Translations under genes and position numbers: made by a program | Notes under the pieces: model-generated | The model's database searches: none | The model's input: only the letters and a program-made list of their open reading frames with translations | What the model was told of the DNA's origin: nothing | Shown here: piece after piece, positions 39,679 through 46,649 of the stretch | Layout: each line of letters starts with the position of its first letter | Position numbering within the stretch: the first letter of the stretch is position 1 | Origin: Hellea balneolensis DSM 19091 | GTDB lineage: Bacteria > Pseudomonadota > Alphaproteobacteria > Caulobacterales > Maricaulaceae | Direction of reading: 5' to 3' | Assembly: GCF_000428525.1 (NCBI RefSeq) | Contig: NZ_AUAC01000011.1 | Span: 1-52,504, forward strand | Length of the DNA: 52,504 nucleotides

Positions 39679-41775
39679 ATGACAGAGATCCACGCCCGCA
39701 CCTGCCACATTTGCGAAGCAAATTGCGGCACCTTGATGACCGTAGAAGACGGCAAGGTTACAAAAGTTACGGGTAATCCTGATCATGTTTTATCTGAAGG
39801 CTATATTTGCCCCAAAGCGACGGCGATTCCTGATCTGCAAAATGACCCGGATCGATTGCGAACGCCCATAAAGAAAGTCGGTGATAATTGGGAAGAGATT
39901 AGCTGGGAGCAAGCCTTTTCAGAAATTGCGGCCAAACATCAAGAGATTGTCGCAGGGCCGAAAATTGCCTCTATCTTTTTGGGCAATCCCAATGCCCATA
40001 ATTATTCGAGCAGTTTTTCGATGCGCGGATTAACCAAGGCGTGGGGCGCGAGAGGGCTTTACTCAGCCTCCACACTTGATCAACTCCCCCATATGATTTG
40101 CCAGAAATGGGTTTACGGACATAACGCGCTTTACCCCGTACCCGATATTGACCGCACTATGTATATGCTTTGCGTGGGCGGTAATCCGCTGGCCTCTAAT
40201 GGCTCTCTTTGGACCGTACCAAATGTAAAAAAACGTATTCAACGCCTACAAGCGCGCGGCGGTAAATTTGTCGTAGTCGATCCGCGCAAGACCGAGACGG
40301 CTAAAATTTCAGACGACCACCACTTCATCAAGCCTGGCACAGATACGGCCTTGTTCTTAGGCCTCTTATTAGCGCTGGATGAAGCGGGGCTTGTGAATCC
40401 TGGCCGCCTTATGCCAATGCTGAAAGATTGGGGCGCGGCTTGGGCAGCCATCCATCAATATGACCTGGATAAGCTATCAGCCTATTGCGGCATTCCTACG
40501 GCTGATATTCGCGGCATAGCCGCAGAGCTCGGAAGCGGACAGCCCGCGATTGTCTATGGGCGAATGGGCGTTTCCGTTGTGAAACATGGCACACTAAACC
40601 ATTGGCTGATACAGCTGCTCAATATCTCGACTGGAAATGTGGACCGCGAAGGCGGCGTAATGTTTCCCGATTCCATTATTGATCCTGTCGAGCGTAGCGG
40701 CACAGGGTCTTATGGGCGTTACCACCAACGCCTCTCGGGCCGCCCTGAAGTTTTGGGCGAGCTCCCTGCCGCAGAATTAGCACCCGAAATTACAACAGAG
40801 GGAGAAGGCCAGATCGGCGCTTTGCTAACCCTCGCAGCCAATCCCGTTCTTTCTGCGCCCGGCGGCAGACAATTAGATATCGCTCTGGAGACGCTCGAGT
40901 TAATGGTGTCAATTGATATGTATATTACAGAGACCACTCGCCACGCCGATTATATCTTACCGCCATGCGGACCGCTAGAGAAAGACCATTACCCACTTTT
41001 CTTCACGCCGCTCGCCATTCGCAATTACGCTGCCTATTCGCCAGCCATCTTTGAGAAAGCGGAAGGCACGAAAGACGATTGGGAGATCATGGCGGATTTA
41101 GAAGGCGCCATCCGCGTGGCCAAAGGCGAGAATGAGCCGCTAGCAAAGATTGAGCCGCGCGATATTCTCGACCAAATCATGCAATGCTCACCTCATAAAA
41201 TTAGCCTTTCTGAAGTGGAGGCCCACCCCAATGGTTACGATATGGGACCGCTTAAGCCGCGCTTACCTGAGCGGCTCAAGACAGATGATGGCCTCATTCA
41301 CTGCGCGCCAGAAATGCCGATGAAAGATTTAGCGGCGTTTAAAGCTGACTTTCCTATAAGCAAGACTAGTGGGCCCGCCGCGGACAGCTTTAGCCTGATC
41401 GGACGCCGTCATGTGCGCTCCAATAATAGTTGGCTGCATAATTCACACCGCCTGCTCAAAGGACCAAACCGCTGTACACTGATGATTCACCCTAATGATG
41501 CGGCAGCTCTTGGCCTTATCGATGGGGAGATAGCAGAAGTGTCCAATCATGTTGGCACTGTCGAGCTACCCATAGAAATTACCGAAGATATTATGCCGCG
41601 CGTCGTCTCGATGCCGCATGGCTATGGGCATGGACGCAAAGGCGTAAAGCTTTCCGTGGCCGCAGAAAAACCAGGCGTGTCTATGAACGATCTGACCGAC
41701 CCTGCTATCGTCGATGACCTGTCGGGTAATGCTGTACTCAACGGCGTGCCCGTGACTGTTAAAAAGGCCGCTTAA
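39679..41775 (+). CDS. Molybdopterin-dependent oxidoreductase (formate dehydrogenase-like)
   Basis: 698 aa from ATG 39679. N-terminal [4Fe-4S] motif C-H-I-C-E-A-N-C with a fourth Cys in EGYICPKA; then 'DPDRLRTPIKKVGDNWEEISWEQAF', 'MLCVGGNPLASNGSLWTVP', 'FVVVDPRKTETAKISDDHHFIKPGTD', 'STGNVDREGGVMFPD' and the C-terminal molydop-binding domain 'SLIGRRHVRSNNSWLHNS' with 'TLMIHPNDAAALGLIDGEIAEV'. No selenocysteine (no in-frame TGA) and no obvious Cys at the Mo ligand: the region reads YSASTLDQLPHMICQK. No signal peptide, so cytoplasmic. Substrate unknown. Stop overlaps the symporter start (TAATG). Confidence 0.85.
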   Translation: MTEIHARTCHICEANCGTLMTVEDGKVTKVTGNPDHVLSEGYICPKATAIPDLQNDPDRLRTPIKKVGDNWEEISWEQAFSEIAAKHQEIVAGPKIASIFLGNPNAHNYSSSFSMRGLTKAWGARGLYSASTLDQLPHMICQKWVYGHNALYPVPDIDRTMYMLCVGGNPLASNGSLWTVPNVKKRIQRLQARGGKFVVVDPRKTETAKISDDHHFIKPGTDTALFLGLLLALDEAGLVNPGRLMPMLKDWGAAWAAIHQYDLDKLSAYCGIPTADIRGIAAELGSGQPAIVYGRMGVSVVKHGTLNHWLIQLLNISTGNVDREGGVMFPDSIIDPVERSGTGSYGRYHQRLSGRPEVLGELPAAELAPEITTEGEGQIGALLTLAANPVLSAPGGRQLDIALETLELMVSIDMYITETTRHADYILPPCGPLEKDHYPLFFTPLAIRNYAAYSPAIFEKAEGTKDDWEIMADLEGAIRVAKGENEPLAKIEPRDILDQIMQCSPHKISLSEVEAHPNGYDMGPLKPRLPERLKTDDGLIHCAPEMPMKDLAAFKADFPISKTSGPAADSFSLIGRRHVRSNNSWLHNSHRLLKGPNRCTLMIHPNDAAALGLIDGEIAEVSNHVGTVELPIEITEDIMPRVVSMPHGYGHGRKGVKLSVAAEKPGVSMNDLTDPAIVDDLSGNAVLNGVPVTVKKAA

Positions 41776-43178
41776 TGCAAGCCACAACAGTCGTTCTTCT
41801 GACTTTGGTGGCTTACAAAGTCATATTGCTCGCCATTGGCTATTGGGCATCAAAGCGCGTTGAGACGGAAAATGATTTTTTCTTAGCGGGGCAAGGCCTC
41901 GGGGCTTGGACCGCAGGACTGTCTTATGCCGCCTCGACGTCAAGCGCTTGGGTGCTGCTAGGCTTCACAGGGATTATCTATAGTAAAGGCCTCATTGGAC
42001 TTTGGCTCATTCCCGGTATTTTTGGCGGTTATGTCATGACATGGTTGGTCATGGGGCCGCGTCTTAATACGGAAACAGCGGAGCGGGGGCACCTCACCGT
42101 TATTGATTTTATCACTGCCGATATAGCGCCAAAATGGGCGCGGCGTGTGGGCGTAATGTGCGCCGCAATGATACTTTTTTGCTTTGTCTTTTATATTAGC
42201 TCACAATTCCAAGCGGCGGGTAATGCTCTCACCGAGGTCTTTGGCCTAGGAGCGACAAAGTCTATTCTCATCGGCGCGGCAGTGATTTTGATTTACTGTT
42301 TAATGGGCGGGTTTTTAGCAGCGTCGGTGACGGATGCCTTGCAGGCGGTTGTCATGATGCTCGCCTGCATCCTCGTGCCCTTTGCGGCCGTGCAAGCAGC
42401 GGGCGGCATGCATGAAGTGTTTGCGGTTTTGAAGACGCAAGAACCTAGCTCATTCTTCAACTATACTGGTGAAGCGGCAGGCATTGCCGGGATTGGCGCG
42501 GCGATGGGATTGCTCGGTACAGGGCTTGGTGCCTTGGGACAGCCGCAACTTCTCAATCGAATAATGGCTGTGAAGTCGCCTCTTGAGCGGCGCCAAGGCG
42601 CGGCTATTACAATGGGTTGGGGTGTTGTTATTTATTCTGGGCTTGTCTGTCTTGCTCTAGCAGGACGCGCAAGCGGAATTGAGACTGGGCAAGAAGGATT
42701 GTTTTTTGCTGCCGCAGCGGCCTATCTGCCCGCGGTTTTGGCAGGCATTGTCACCGCAGCTGTTTTGTCTGCGGTTATGTCTACCGTGGATAGCCTTCTC
42801 CTCGCGGCAGCCTCTGCCGTATCCCACGATATGGGCGTGACCTATAGCGATCCGAAAAAAGCGTTATTGGCAGGCCGGCTCGCTATGATTGGCGTTGCGG
42901 TCATTGCCGTTTTAATGACGCTTTACTTGCCAAAAGATATTTTTTCGCGCGTCCTCTTTAGCTGGGTTGCTCTAGGCGCCGCTTTCGGTCCGGTCATTTT
43001 AACGAAGTGTCTCGGATGGCGAGTCACGGGCGGTTATGTCTTAGCAGCCATTGTAATAGGGTTCCTAACTGCCGTTATATTTGCAAATATAGACGGCGTG
43101 GTAGCTGATGTGATTGAGAAATGGGCCTCTTGGGCTTTGGGTTTGATTATATTGAGACTTGGCCGCTCTACTTCTTAA
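41775..43178 (+). CDS. Sodium:solute symporter family transporter (PutP-like)
   Basis: 467 aa, about 13 membrane helices. SSS family landmarks: 'ASKRVETENDFFLAGQGLGAWTAGLSYAASTSSAWVLLGFTG' (outlined: ENDFFLAGQGLGAW, YAASTSSAW), 'LGQPQLLNRIMAVKS' and 'VLSAVMSTVDSLLLAAASAVSHDMG'. PutP-type proteins carry proline or carboxylates with Na+. The one-base overlap with the preceding oxidoreductase suggests that transport and oxidation of one substrate are coupled; which substrate is unknown. Its last codons overlap the convergent pspF gene by 11 bp. Confidence 0.88.
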   Translation: MQATTVVLLTLVAYKVILLAIGYWASKRVETENDFFLAGQGLGAWTAGLSYAASTSSAWVLLGFTGIIYSKGLIGLWLIPGIFGGYVMTWLVMGPRLNTETAERGHLTVIDFITADIAPKWARRVGVMCAAMILFCFVFYISSQFQAAGNALTEVFGLGATKSILIGAAVILIYCLMGGFLAASVTDALQAVVMMLACILVPFAAVQAAGGMHEVFAVLKTQEPSSFFNYTGEAAGIAGIGAAMGLLGTGLGALGQPQLLNRIMAVKSPLERRQGAAITMGWGVVIYSGLVCLALAGRASGIETGQEGLFFAAAAAYLPAVLAGIVTAAVLSAVMSTVDSLLLAAASAVSHDMGVTYSDPKKALLAGRLAMIGVAVIAVLMTLYLPKDIFSRVLFSWVALGAAFGPVILTKCLGWRVTGGYVLAAIVIGFLTAVIFANIDGVVADVIEKWASWALGLIILRLGRSTS

Positions 43179-44247
43179 GTCCATGCTTTCGAAGTAGGCC
43201 TCGAAAGCTATGATAAGTCAAATCTAGATGCTTGGCCGCTTTACCTTGATGGCCATCTGAGAGCTTCATAGCTTCGTCGATTAAGCGGCGCTCAAAGACC
43301 ATGATCCTATCTACAAAACTTTGCTTGACCTCAAGCTCAGGCGTAACGGGCTGTCCTTTTGTAGCAGGTAATAAAGTGCTGCTACCCGAGAGTTCGGAAC
43401 TGCCTTTATATATAGGACGTTTTTCCGGCATCTCTATTTGAGGCGGGGGGCGGCTATCTCTTAATCTATAAGGTCCCTCGAAGGGATCAAAACTCAGCTC
43501 TGCAATGGGCGCGCTCAAGCTTTCATCCCGCAAAAAAGCCTGCGCGACATTGCGCTCAATAACGGCTTTCAGTTCTCTGACATTGCCAGTCCACGGACGT
43601 GTTTCGAGCTCTACCATAATTTCGGGCGTAAAACCTGGAAAACTGTCTGCCCCGAGACTTCCCGAAATTTTACGTCCAAAATGCTCCGCCAAAGGCGCGA
43701 CATCTTCTGGGCGGTAGCGCAAGGGCGGGATTGTGATCACGTCAAAGGCGAGGCGGTCGACAAGGTCAACGCGAAACTCACCCCGCGCGACCGCAGCTGG
43801 TAAATCGATGCCCGTAGCCGTGACAATACGCACATCAACTTGCTGCGTATAAGCCTCCCCGCCGGCTTCATATTCGCCATATTCTACCGCTCGCATGAGT
43901 TTTTCCTGCAAGCGAGGAGAGAGAGTCTCTATATTATCTAAAAATATGGTCCCGCCATTAGCTTCATAAAAACGGCCATTCGTATCATCCTGCCCATCCA
44001 TGAAAGTTTGCCCGAATAATTCTCGGTCGAGCATCTCATCCGAAAAGGCCGCGCAGTTGACTTTGACAAATTGTGCCTCCCAACGCGGGGATAAGAAGTG
44101 CAGGCGCGAGGCAATCATCTCTTTTCCTGTACCTCTTTCGCCTACAACAATGACTGGACGACCCAAAGAGGCCGCATCAGAGACCCTATCCAACAAGGCA
44201 TGGAAAGAATCGGATTGACCGATGGGCTGTGCAGGTATCGCTGACAT
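43168..44247 (-). CDS. pspF: PspF-like transcriptional activator lacking GAFTGA
   Basis: 359 aa, AAA+ bEBP family without a receiver domain, as in PspF. Walker A GERGTGKE (36-43) is intact and the Arg-finger region FRVDLVDRLAF and 'TIPPLRYRPEDVAPLAEHF' match PspF, as does the C-terminal HTH 'GKAAKHLDLTYHSFRGLLRKHGL'. But the loop where PspF has GAFTGA reads ELFGQTFMDGQDDTNGRF: no GAFTGA, and three residues shorter. Walker B is IFLDN, not LDE, so the catalytic Glu is Asn105. It may not hydrolyse ATP or contact sigma-54 in the usual way. Divergent from the psp operon, which supports a role there. Confidence 0.8.
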   Translation of the reverse strand: MSAIPAQPIGQSDSFHALLDRVSDAASLGRPVIVVGERGTGKEMIASRLHFLSPRWEAQFVKVNCAAFSDEMLDRELFGQTFMDGQDDTNGRFYEANGGTIFLDNIETLSPRLQEKLMRAVEYGEYEAGGEAYTQQVDVRIVTATGIDLPAAVARGEFRVDLVDRLAFDVITIPPLRYRPEDVAPLAEHFGRKISGSLGADSFPGFTPEIMVELETRPWTGNVRELKAVIERNVAQAFLRDESLSAPIAELSFDPFEGPYRLRDSRPPPQIEMPEKRPIYKGSSELSGSSTLLPATKGQPVTPELEVKQSFVDRIMVFERRLIDEAMKLSDGHQGKAAKHLDLTYHSFRGLLRKHGLKK

Positions 44248-44461
44248 GACTATTTATACTATTTTTATTGGTCAAATATCAAGTTATATTAGTAATTTTT
44301 ACTATAATTAAGATGGGCTAATTTTAAAAAAAGATAAAAATACAATAAATTCAATAACTTAAAAATTCTCGACTCTTTTATCGATAATCGACATATTGAA
44401 TTTGTCGCTGAGGCAAACGTCTCAGCATAGGAGACGACAAAAAAGAAAGAGAGAGAAAATT
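44248..44461 (+). promoter_or_regulatory. Divergent pspF/psp intergenic region with structured leader
   Basis: 214 bp, very AT-rich. No -24/-12 (GG-N10-GC) promoter was found on either strand, consistent with the PspF lacking GAFTGA. A GANTC site lies at 44371-44375. The leader has overlapping stems: GCTGAG/CTCAGC (44407-44412, 44421-44426), CGTCTC/GAGACG (44418-44423, 44431-44436) and TTGTCG/CGACAA (44402-44407, 44435-44440). The first two share bases and exclude each other. They end 21 nt before the first start codon. Confidence 0.45.
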
Positions 44462-44623
44462 ATGACTTACAGAACTTTTGACATTGATAGCGGAATTGAA
44501 ACAGGCAGTGCCACGCCTGCTTTCGAAACAAGCAACCCCGCCCGTCACTCACGTTCACGCCGTCACTCATCCTTGATGAGCCGCCGTACAAGCGGCGCCC
44601 GCATAGCTGGTTTCGGATTCTAG
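44462..44623 (+). CDS. Small Arg/Ser-rich protein at the head of the psp operon
   Basis: 53 aa. ATG 44462 follows the purine-rich AAGAAAGAGAGAGAAAA. Composition: acidic N-terminus (TYRTFDIDSGIETGS), then a Ser/Arg/His-rich stretch (HSRSRRHSSLMSRRTSG) and the tail ARIAGFGF. No domain, no membrane helix. Codon use looks like the neighbours, and the gene lies between the divergent pspF and the rest of the psp genes. Its place, in the same direction and after the structured leader, makes it a real gene candidate. It could instead be a non-translated leader. Confidence 0.5.
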   Translation: MTYRTFDIDSGIETGSATPAFETSNPARHSRSRRHSSLMSRRTSGARIAGFGF

Positions 44624-44653
44624 TGCGGCTTGCATTAGGAAAAATCAAATGCC

Positions 44654-44688
44654 TCAAAAAACGGGCGAATAAGGCCCGGTTTTTGAGA
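44654..44688 (+). terminator. Attenuator-like hairpin inside the psp operon
   Basis: 14-bp stem with one mismatch: CTCAAAAA-A-CGGGC (44654-44667) against GCCCG-G-TTTTTGAG (44675-44688), 7-nt loop. The GC part followed by TTTTT looks like an intrinsic terminator, but the T run pairs with A upstream. It lies between the 53-aa gene and the 45-aa gene, so it may limit read-through to pspA. Confidence 0.45.
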
Positions 44689-44721
44689 CCAAATATGCAA
44701 ACGCACTAAAAAGGAACCGCA

Positions 44722-44859
44722 ATGAGCCGTTACGAAGATTACAAAACTGAAGATAGCTGGCGCTTAAAAGGCGCCCGCTTCCTTCGCTACCTTTCAACCC
44801 GCAAGATGGAATGTTGGGGCTTCTTTGCCGCCGGTTTTATCATCTCAGCTATATTTTAA
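44722..44859 (+). CDS. 45-aa single-pass membrane protein upstream of pspA
   Basis: 45 aa, MSRYEDYKTEDSWRLKGARF then LRYLSTRKMECWG and a C-terminal membrane helix (FFAAGFIISAIF). Ribosome site AAGGA 6 nt before the ATG. The stop lies 24 bp before the pspA start. Small membrane proteins of this kind are typical of envelope-stress operons (compare PspB/PspD/PspG), but I do not recognise a family. A role as a membrane partner of PspA is inferred. Confidence 0.6.
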   Translation: MSRYEDYKTEDSWRLKGARFLRYLSTRKMECWGFFAAGFIISAIF

Positions 44860-44883
44860 AGCACCACGTTAAGGAGACGTATT

Positions 44884-45567
44884 ATGGGAATTTTTTCTCG
44901 CATGGGTGACATCATCAACTCCAACCTCAACGCCATGATTGACAAGGCCGAGAACCCGGAGAAGATTGCCCGCCTGATCATTCAGGAAATGGAAGACACA
45001 TTGGTCGAAGTTCGCACGGATGCCGCCCGCAACATCGCAGAGCGCAAAGAGCTTTCTCGCAAAGCCGAGGCTTATAAAGCCCGCGCCGGTGAATGGGCAG
45101 CTAAAGCTGAGCTCGCTCTTACGAAAGATCGTGAAGATCTCGCCCGGGGTGCCCTTGCAGCCAAACAGCAAGCCGAGCAAATGAGCGATGTTGTCTTGAA
45201 AGAGATTGATATTTTGGACGAAGCTGTTGCTAAAGCTGATGGCGATTTATCTAAACTTCAGACAAAACTCGACGAAGCTAAAGCTAAGCACAAGGCGCTT
45301 ATGATGCGCACAACTGTTGCGACCGGTCAAATCCGGATGCGCACACAGCTTAATGACAATAAAGTCGATGATGCCTTGGCTCGTTATGAGCGCATGGAGC
45401 GCAAAGTCGATGAGCTCGAAGCCCATGTCGAAGCCTTTGATCTCGGATCAGGCGAGAGCCTTGAGAGCCAATTTGCAGCCCTAGAAGCTGACGAAGCTAT
45501 TGAGGACGAACTTGCAGCTTTAAAAGCCAGCTTAAAAGCTCCGGCTAAAAAAGCGGCTAACAAGTAA
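44884..45567 (+). CDS. pspA: Phage shock protein A (PspA/IM30 family)
   Basis: 227 aa ESCRT-III-like membrane-remodelling protein. N-terminal amphipathic helix MGIFSRMGDIINSNLNAMI binds lipid; 'KAENPEKIARLIIQEMEDTLVEVR' is the family landmark (outlined: ENPEKIARLIIQEME); long coiled coils run to about 190, followed by an Ala/Asp/Glu-rich segment and a basic end KAPAKKAANK. PspA holds the inner membrane together under stress and in enterobacteria also inhibits PspF. Excellent AAGGAGA ribosome site. Followed by a structured spacer and pspB. Confidence 0.94.
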   Translation: MGIFSRMGDIINSNLNAMIDKAENPEKIARLIIQEMEDTLVEVRTDAARNIAERKELSRKAEAYKARAGEWAAKAELALTKDREDLARGALAAKQQAEQMSDVVLKEIDILDEAVAKADGDLSKLQTKLDEAKAKHKALMMRTTVATGQIRMRTQLNDNKVDDALARYERMERKVDELEAHVEAFDLGSGESLESQFAALEADEAIEDELAALKASLKAPAKKAANK

Positions 45568-45575
45568 TAAAAACA

Positions 45576-45649
45576 GGTTTGGGTCTGCAGCATTGGCGGA
45601 GCGCTACTTCCCCCTTCAACTCGCAAACTGCCTCGGGCAGACCCGAACC
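45576..45649 (+). ncRNA. Long-stem RNA structure between pspA and pspB
   Basis: GGTTTGGGTCTGC (45576-45588) pairs with GCAGACCCGAACC (45637-45649): 13 bp with a single T-G wobble, around a 48-nt loop that contains its own small palindrome (AGCGCT) and a run of five C. No terminator U-tract follows. Probably an mRNA element setting pspA versus pspBC levels, or a processing site; function inferred. Confidence 0.45.
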
Positions 45650-45673
45650 AACCATTAAAGAGAGAGAAACCTA

Positions 45674-45925
45674 ATGCTGAGACCTGAAATTCTCGTATTT
45701 ATGATCCCGATTATCGCCATCGTTATGGGCATCGGATCAGGCATGCTGAAAATGCATTATAAGCATAAAGAACGCATGATGAACCATATGAGCGGCGACC
45801 AAATCGCAGAGCTCGACCAAATGTCAAAAATTGCCGACATCCTTGATCAGCGCGTCAATGTCCTGGAGCGCATCCTCGACGATGAAGTCCCGAACTGGAG
45901 AGAGAATAATGACAAAACGATATAA
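45674..45925 (+). CDS. pspB: PspB-like envelope stress membrane protein
   Basis: 83 aa. One N-terminal membrane helix (residues 5-24, EILVFMIPIIAIVMGIGSGM), then a charged cytoplasmic coiled coil with regular hydrophobic residues (QIAELDQMSKIADILDQRVNVLERILDDE) and the ending PNWREN, very like PspB (PF06667). In E. coli PspB and PspC form the inner-membrane sensor that releases PspF from PspA. Overlaps the start of pspC by 17 bp. Confidence 0.85.
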   Translation: MLRPEILVFMIPIIAIVMGIGSGMLKMHYKHKERMMNHMSGDQIAELDQMSKIADILDQRVNVLERILDDEVPNWRENNDKTI

Positions 45926-46388
45926 AAATAAAGCACATCGCATGATGTGGGATGAAACTTGGGAAGGCGATGATGATGGCTATGTCTATTCAGAGCCGCA
46001 TAAGAAACTTCGCCGCAATAAAATAGATGGTGTATTTGGAGGCGTTTGTTCAGGATTTGGTGATTATTTTGGGATTGATCACACCATTATGCGGATAGCC
46101 TTTGTACTGTCTGTGATTTTCTTGGGCTTCCCAATCCTAGCCTATTTCATTCTTTGGGTATTTATTCCAAAGGATACGAGAGCCCCCTATCGCCGTGAAT
46201 ATCGCGAAGCGCGTCGCGCCAAACGTAAGCATCGCGCCAACCCAGAAGAGCCATTAGTGCGCACGACAAATTTTCGTGACGTAAAATCCAAGTTTCGTTC
46301 TTTAGAAACTCGGATGCAAGACCTGGAGCGCTCTATCACGAGCAAAGAGTGGAAATTACGCCGCGACTTTCGGGATCTAGAAAACTAG
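45909..46388 (+). CDS. pspC: PspC domain protein
   Basis: 159 aa from ATG 45909, with GGAGAGA just upstream inside the pspB end. The PspC domain is at about 35-90: 'KIDGVFGGVCSGFGDYFGID' with membrane helices 'IMRIAFVLSVIFLGFPILAYFILWVFIPKD'. An acidic N-terminal extension (WDETWEGDDDGYVYSEPH) precedes it and a long basic, coiled-coil C-terminus follows (RREYREARRAKRKHR; SLETRMQDLERSITS), probably cytoplasmic. Acts with PspB. Confidence 0.92.
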   Translation: MTKRYKNKAHRMMWDETWEGDDDGYVYSEPHKKLRRNKIDGVFGGVCSGFGDYFGIDHTIMRIAFVLSVIFLGFPILAYFILWVFIPKDTRAPYRREYREARRAKRKHRANPEEPLVRTTNFRDVKSKFRSLETRMQDLERSITSKEWKLRRDFRDLEN

Positions 46389-46428
46389 ACCCGTCCGCCG
46401 CGAAACCTGATCATTAAAGGAGAGAGAT

Positions 46429-46638
46429 GTGATCAAAGTAGCTTTAATATCATTGATTGGCGTTGGCGGTTTAGGCCTCAACGCCGAGACCATAACCCCC
46501 AAATCCGTCGAGCTGAATGCAGGCGCCATTGTTATCAGCGCTGACGGAGACGGTATTAGCACGGATGTCGGCGATGTCTCTGACTTCGCCCTGCGTATCA
46601 AGACCAATAATGATCGCGTCATTGCGATCCGGTTTTAG
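46429..46638 (+). CDS. Small exported protein of the psp cluster
   Basis: 69 aa. GTG start at 46429, with AGGAGAG upstream; the ATG at 46427 is out of frame and meets a stop at once. A signal peptide-like N-terminus (IKVALISLIGVGGLGLNA) is followed by a 50-residue beta-rich stretch 'ELNAGAIVISADGDGISTDVGD' and 'ALRIKTNNDRVIAIRF'. No family recognised. The TAG stop is part of the AGGAG ribosome site of the next gene, so translation is probably coupled to the toastrack gene. Confidence 0.6.
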   Translation: MIKVALISLIGVGGLGLNAETITPKSVELNAGAIVISADGDGISTDVGDVSDFALRIKTNNDRVIAIRF

Positions 46639-46649
46639 GAGCAGGCCAG

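Noticed and set aside
44248-44461. Sigma-54 (-24/-12) promoter for the psp operon
   Set aside because: GG-N10-GC spacing was looked for on both strands; the closest (AGG-N11-GC at 44411-44426) has the wrong spacing and is part of the leader hairpins.
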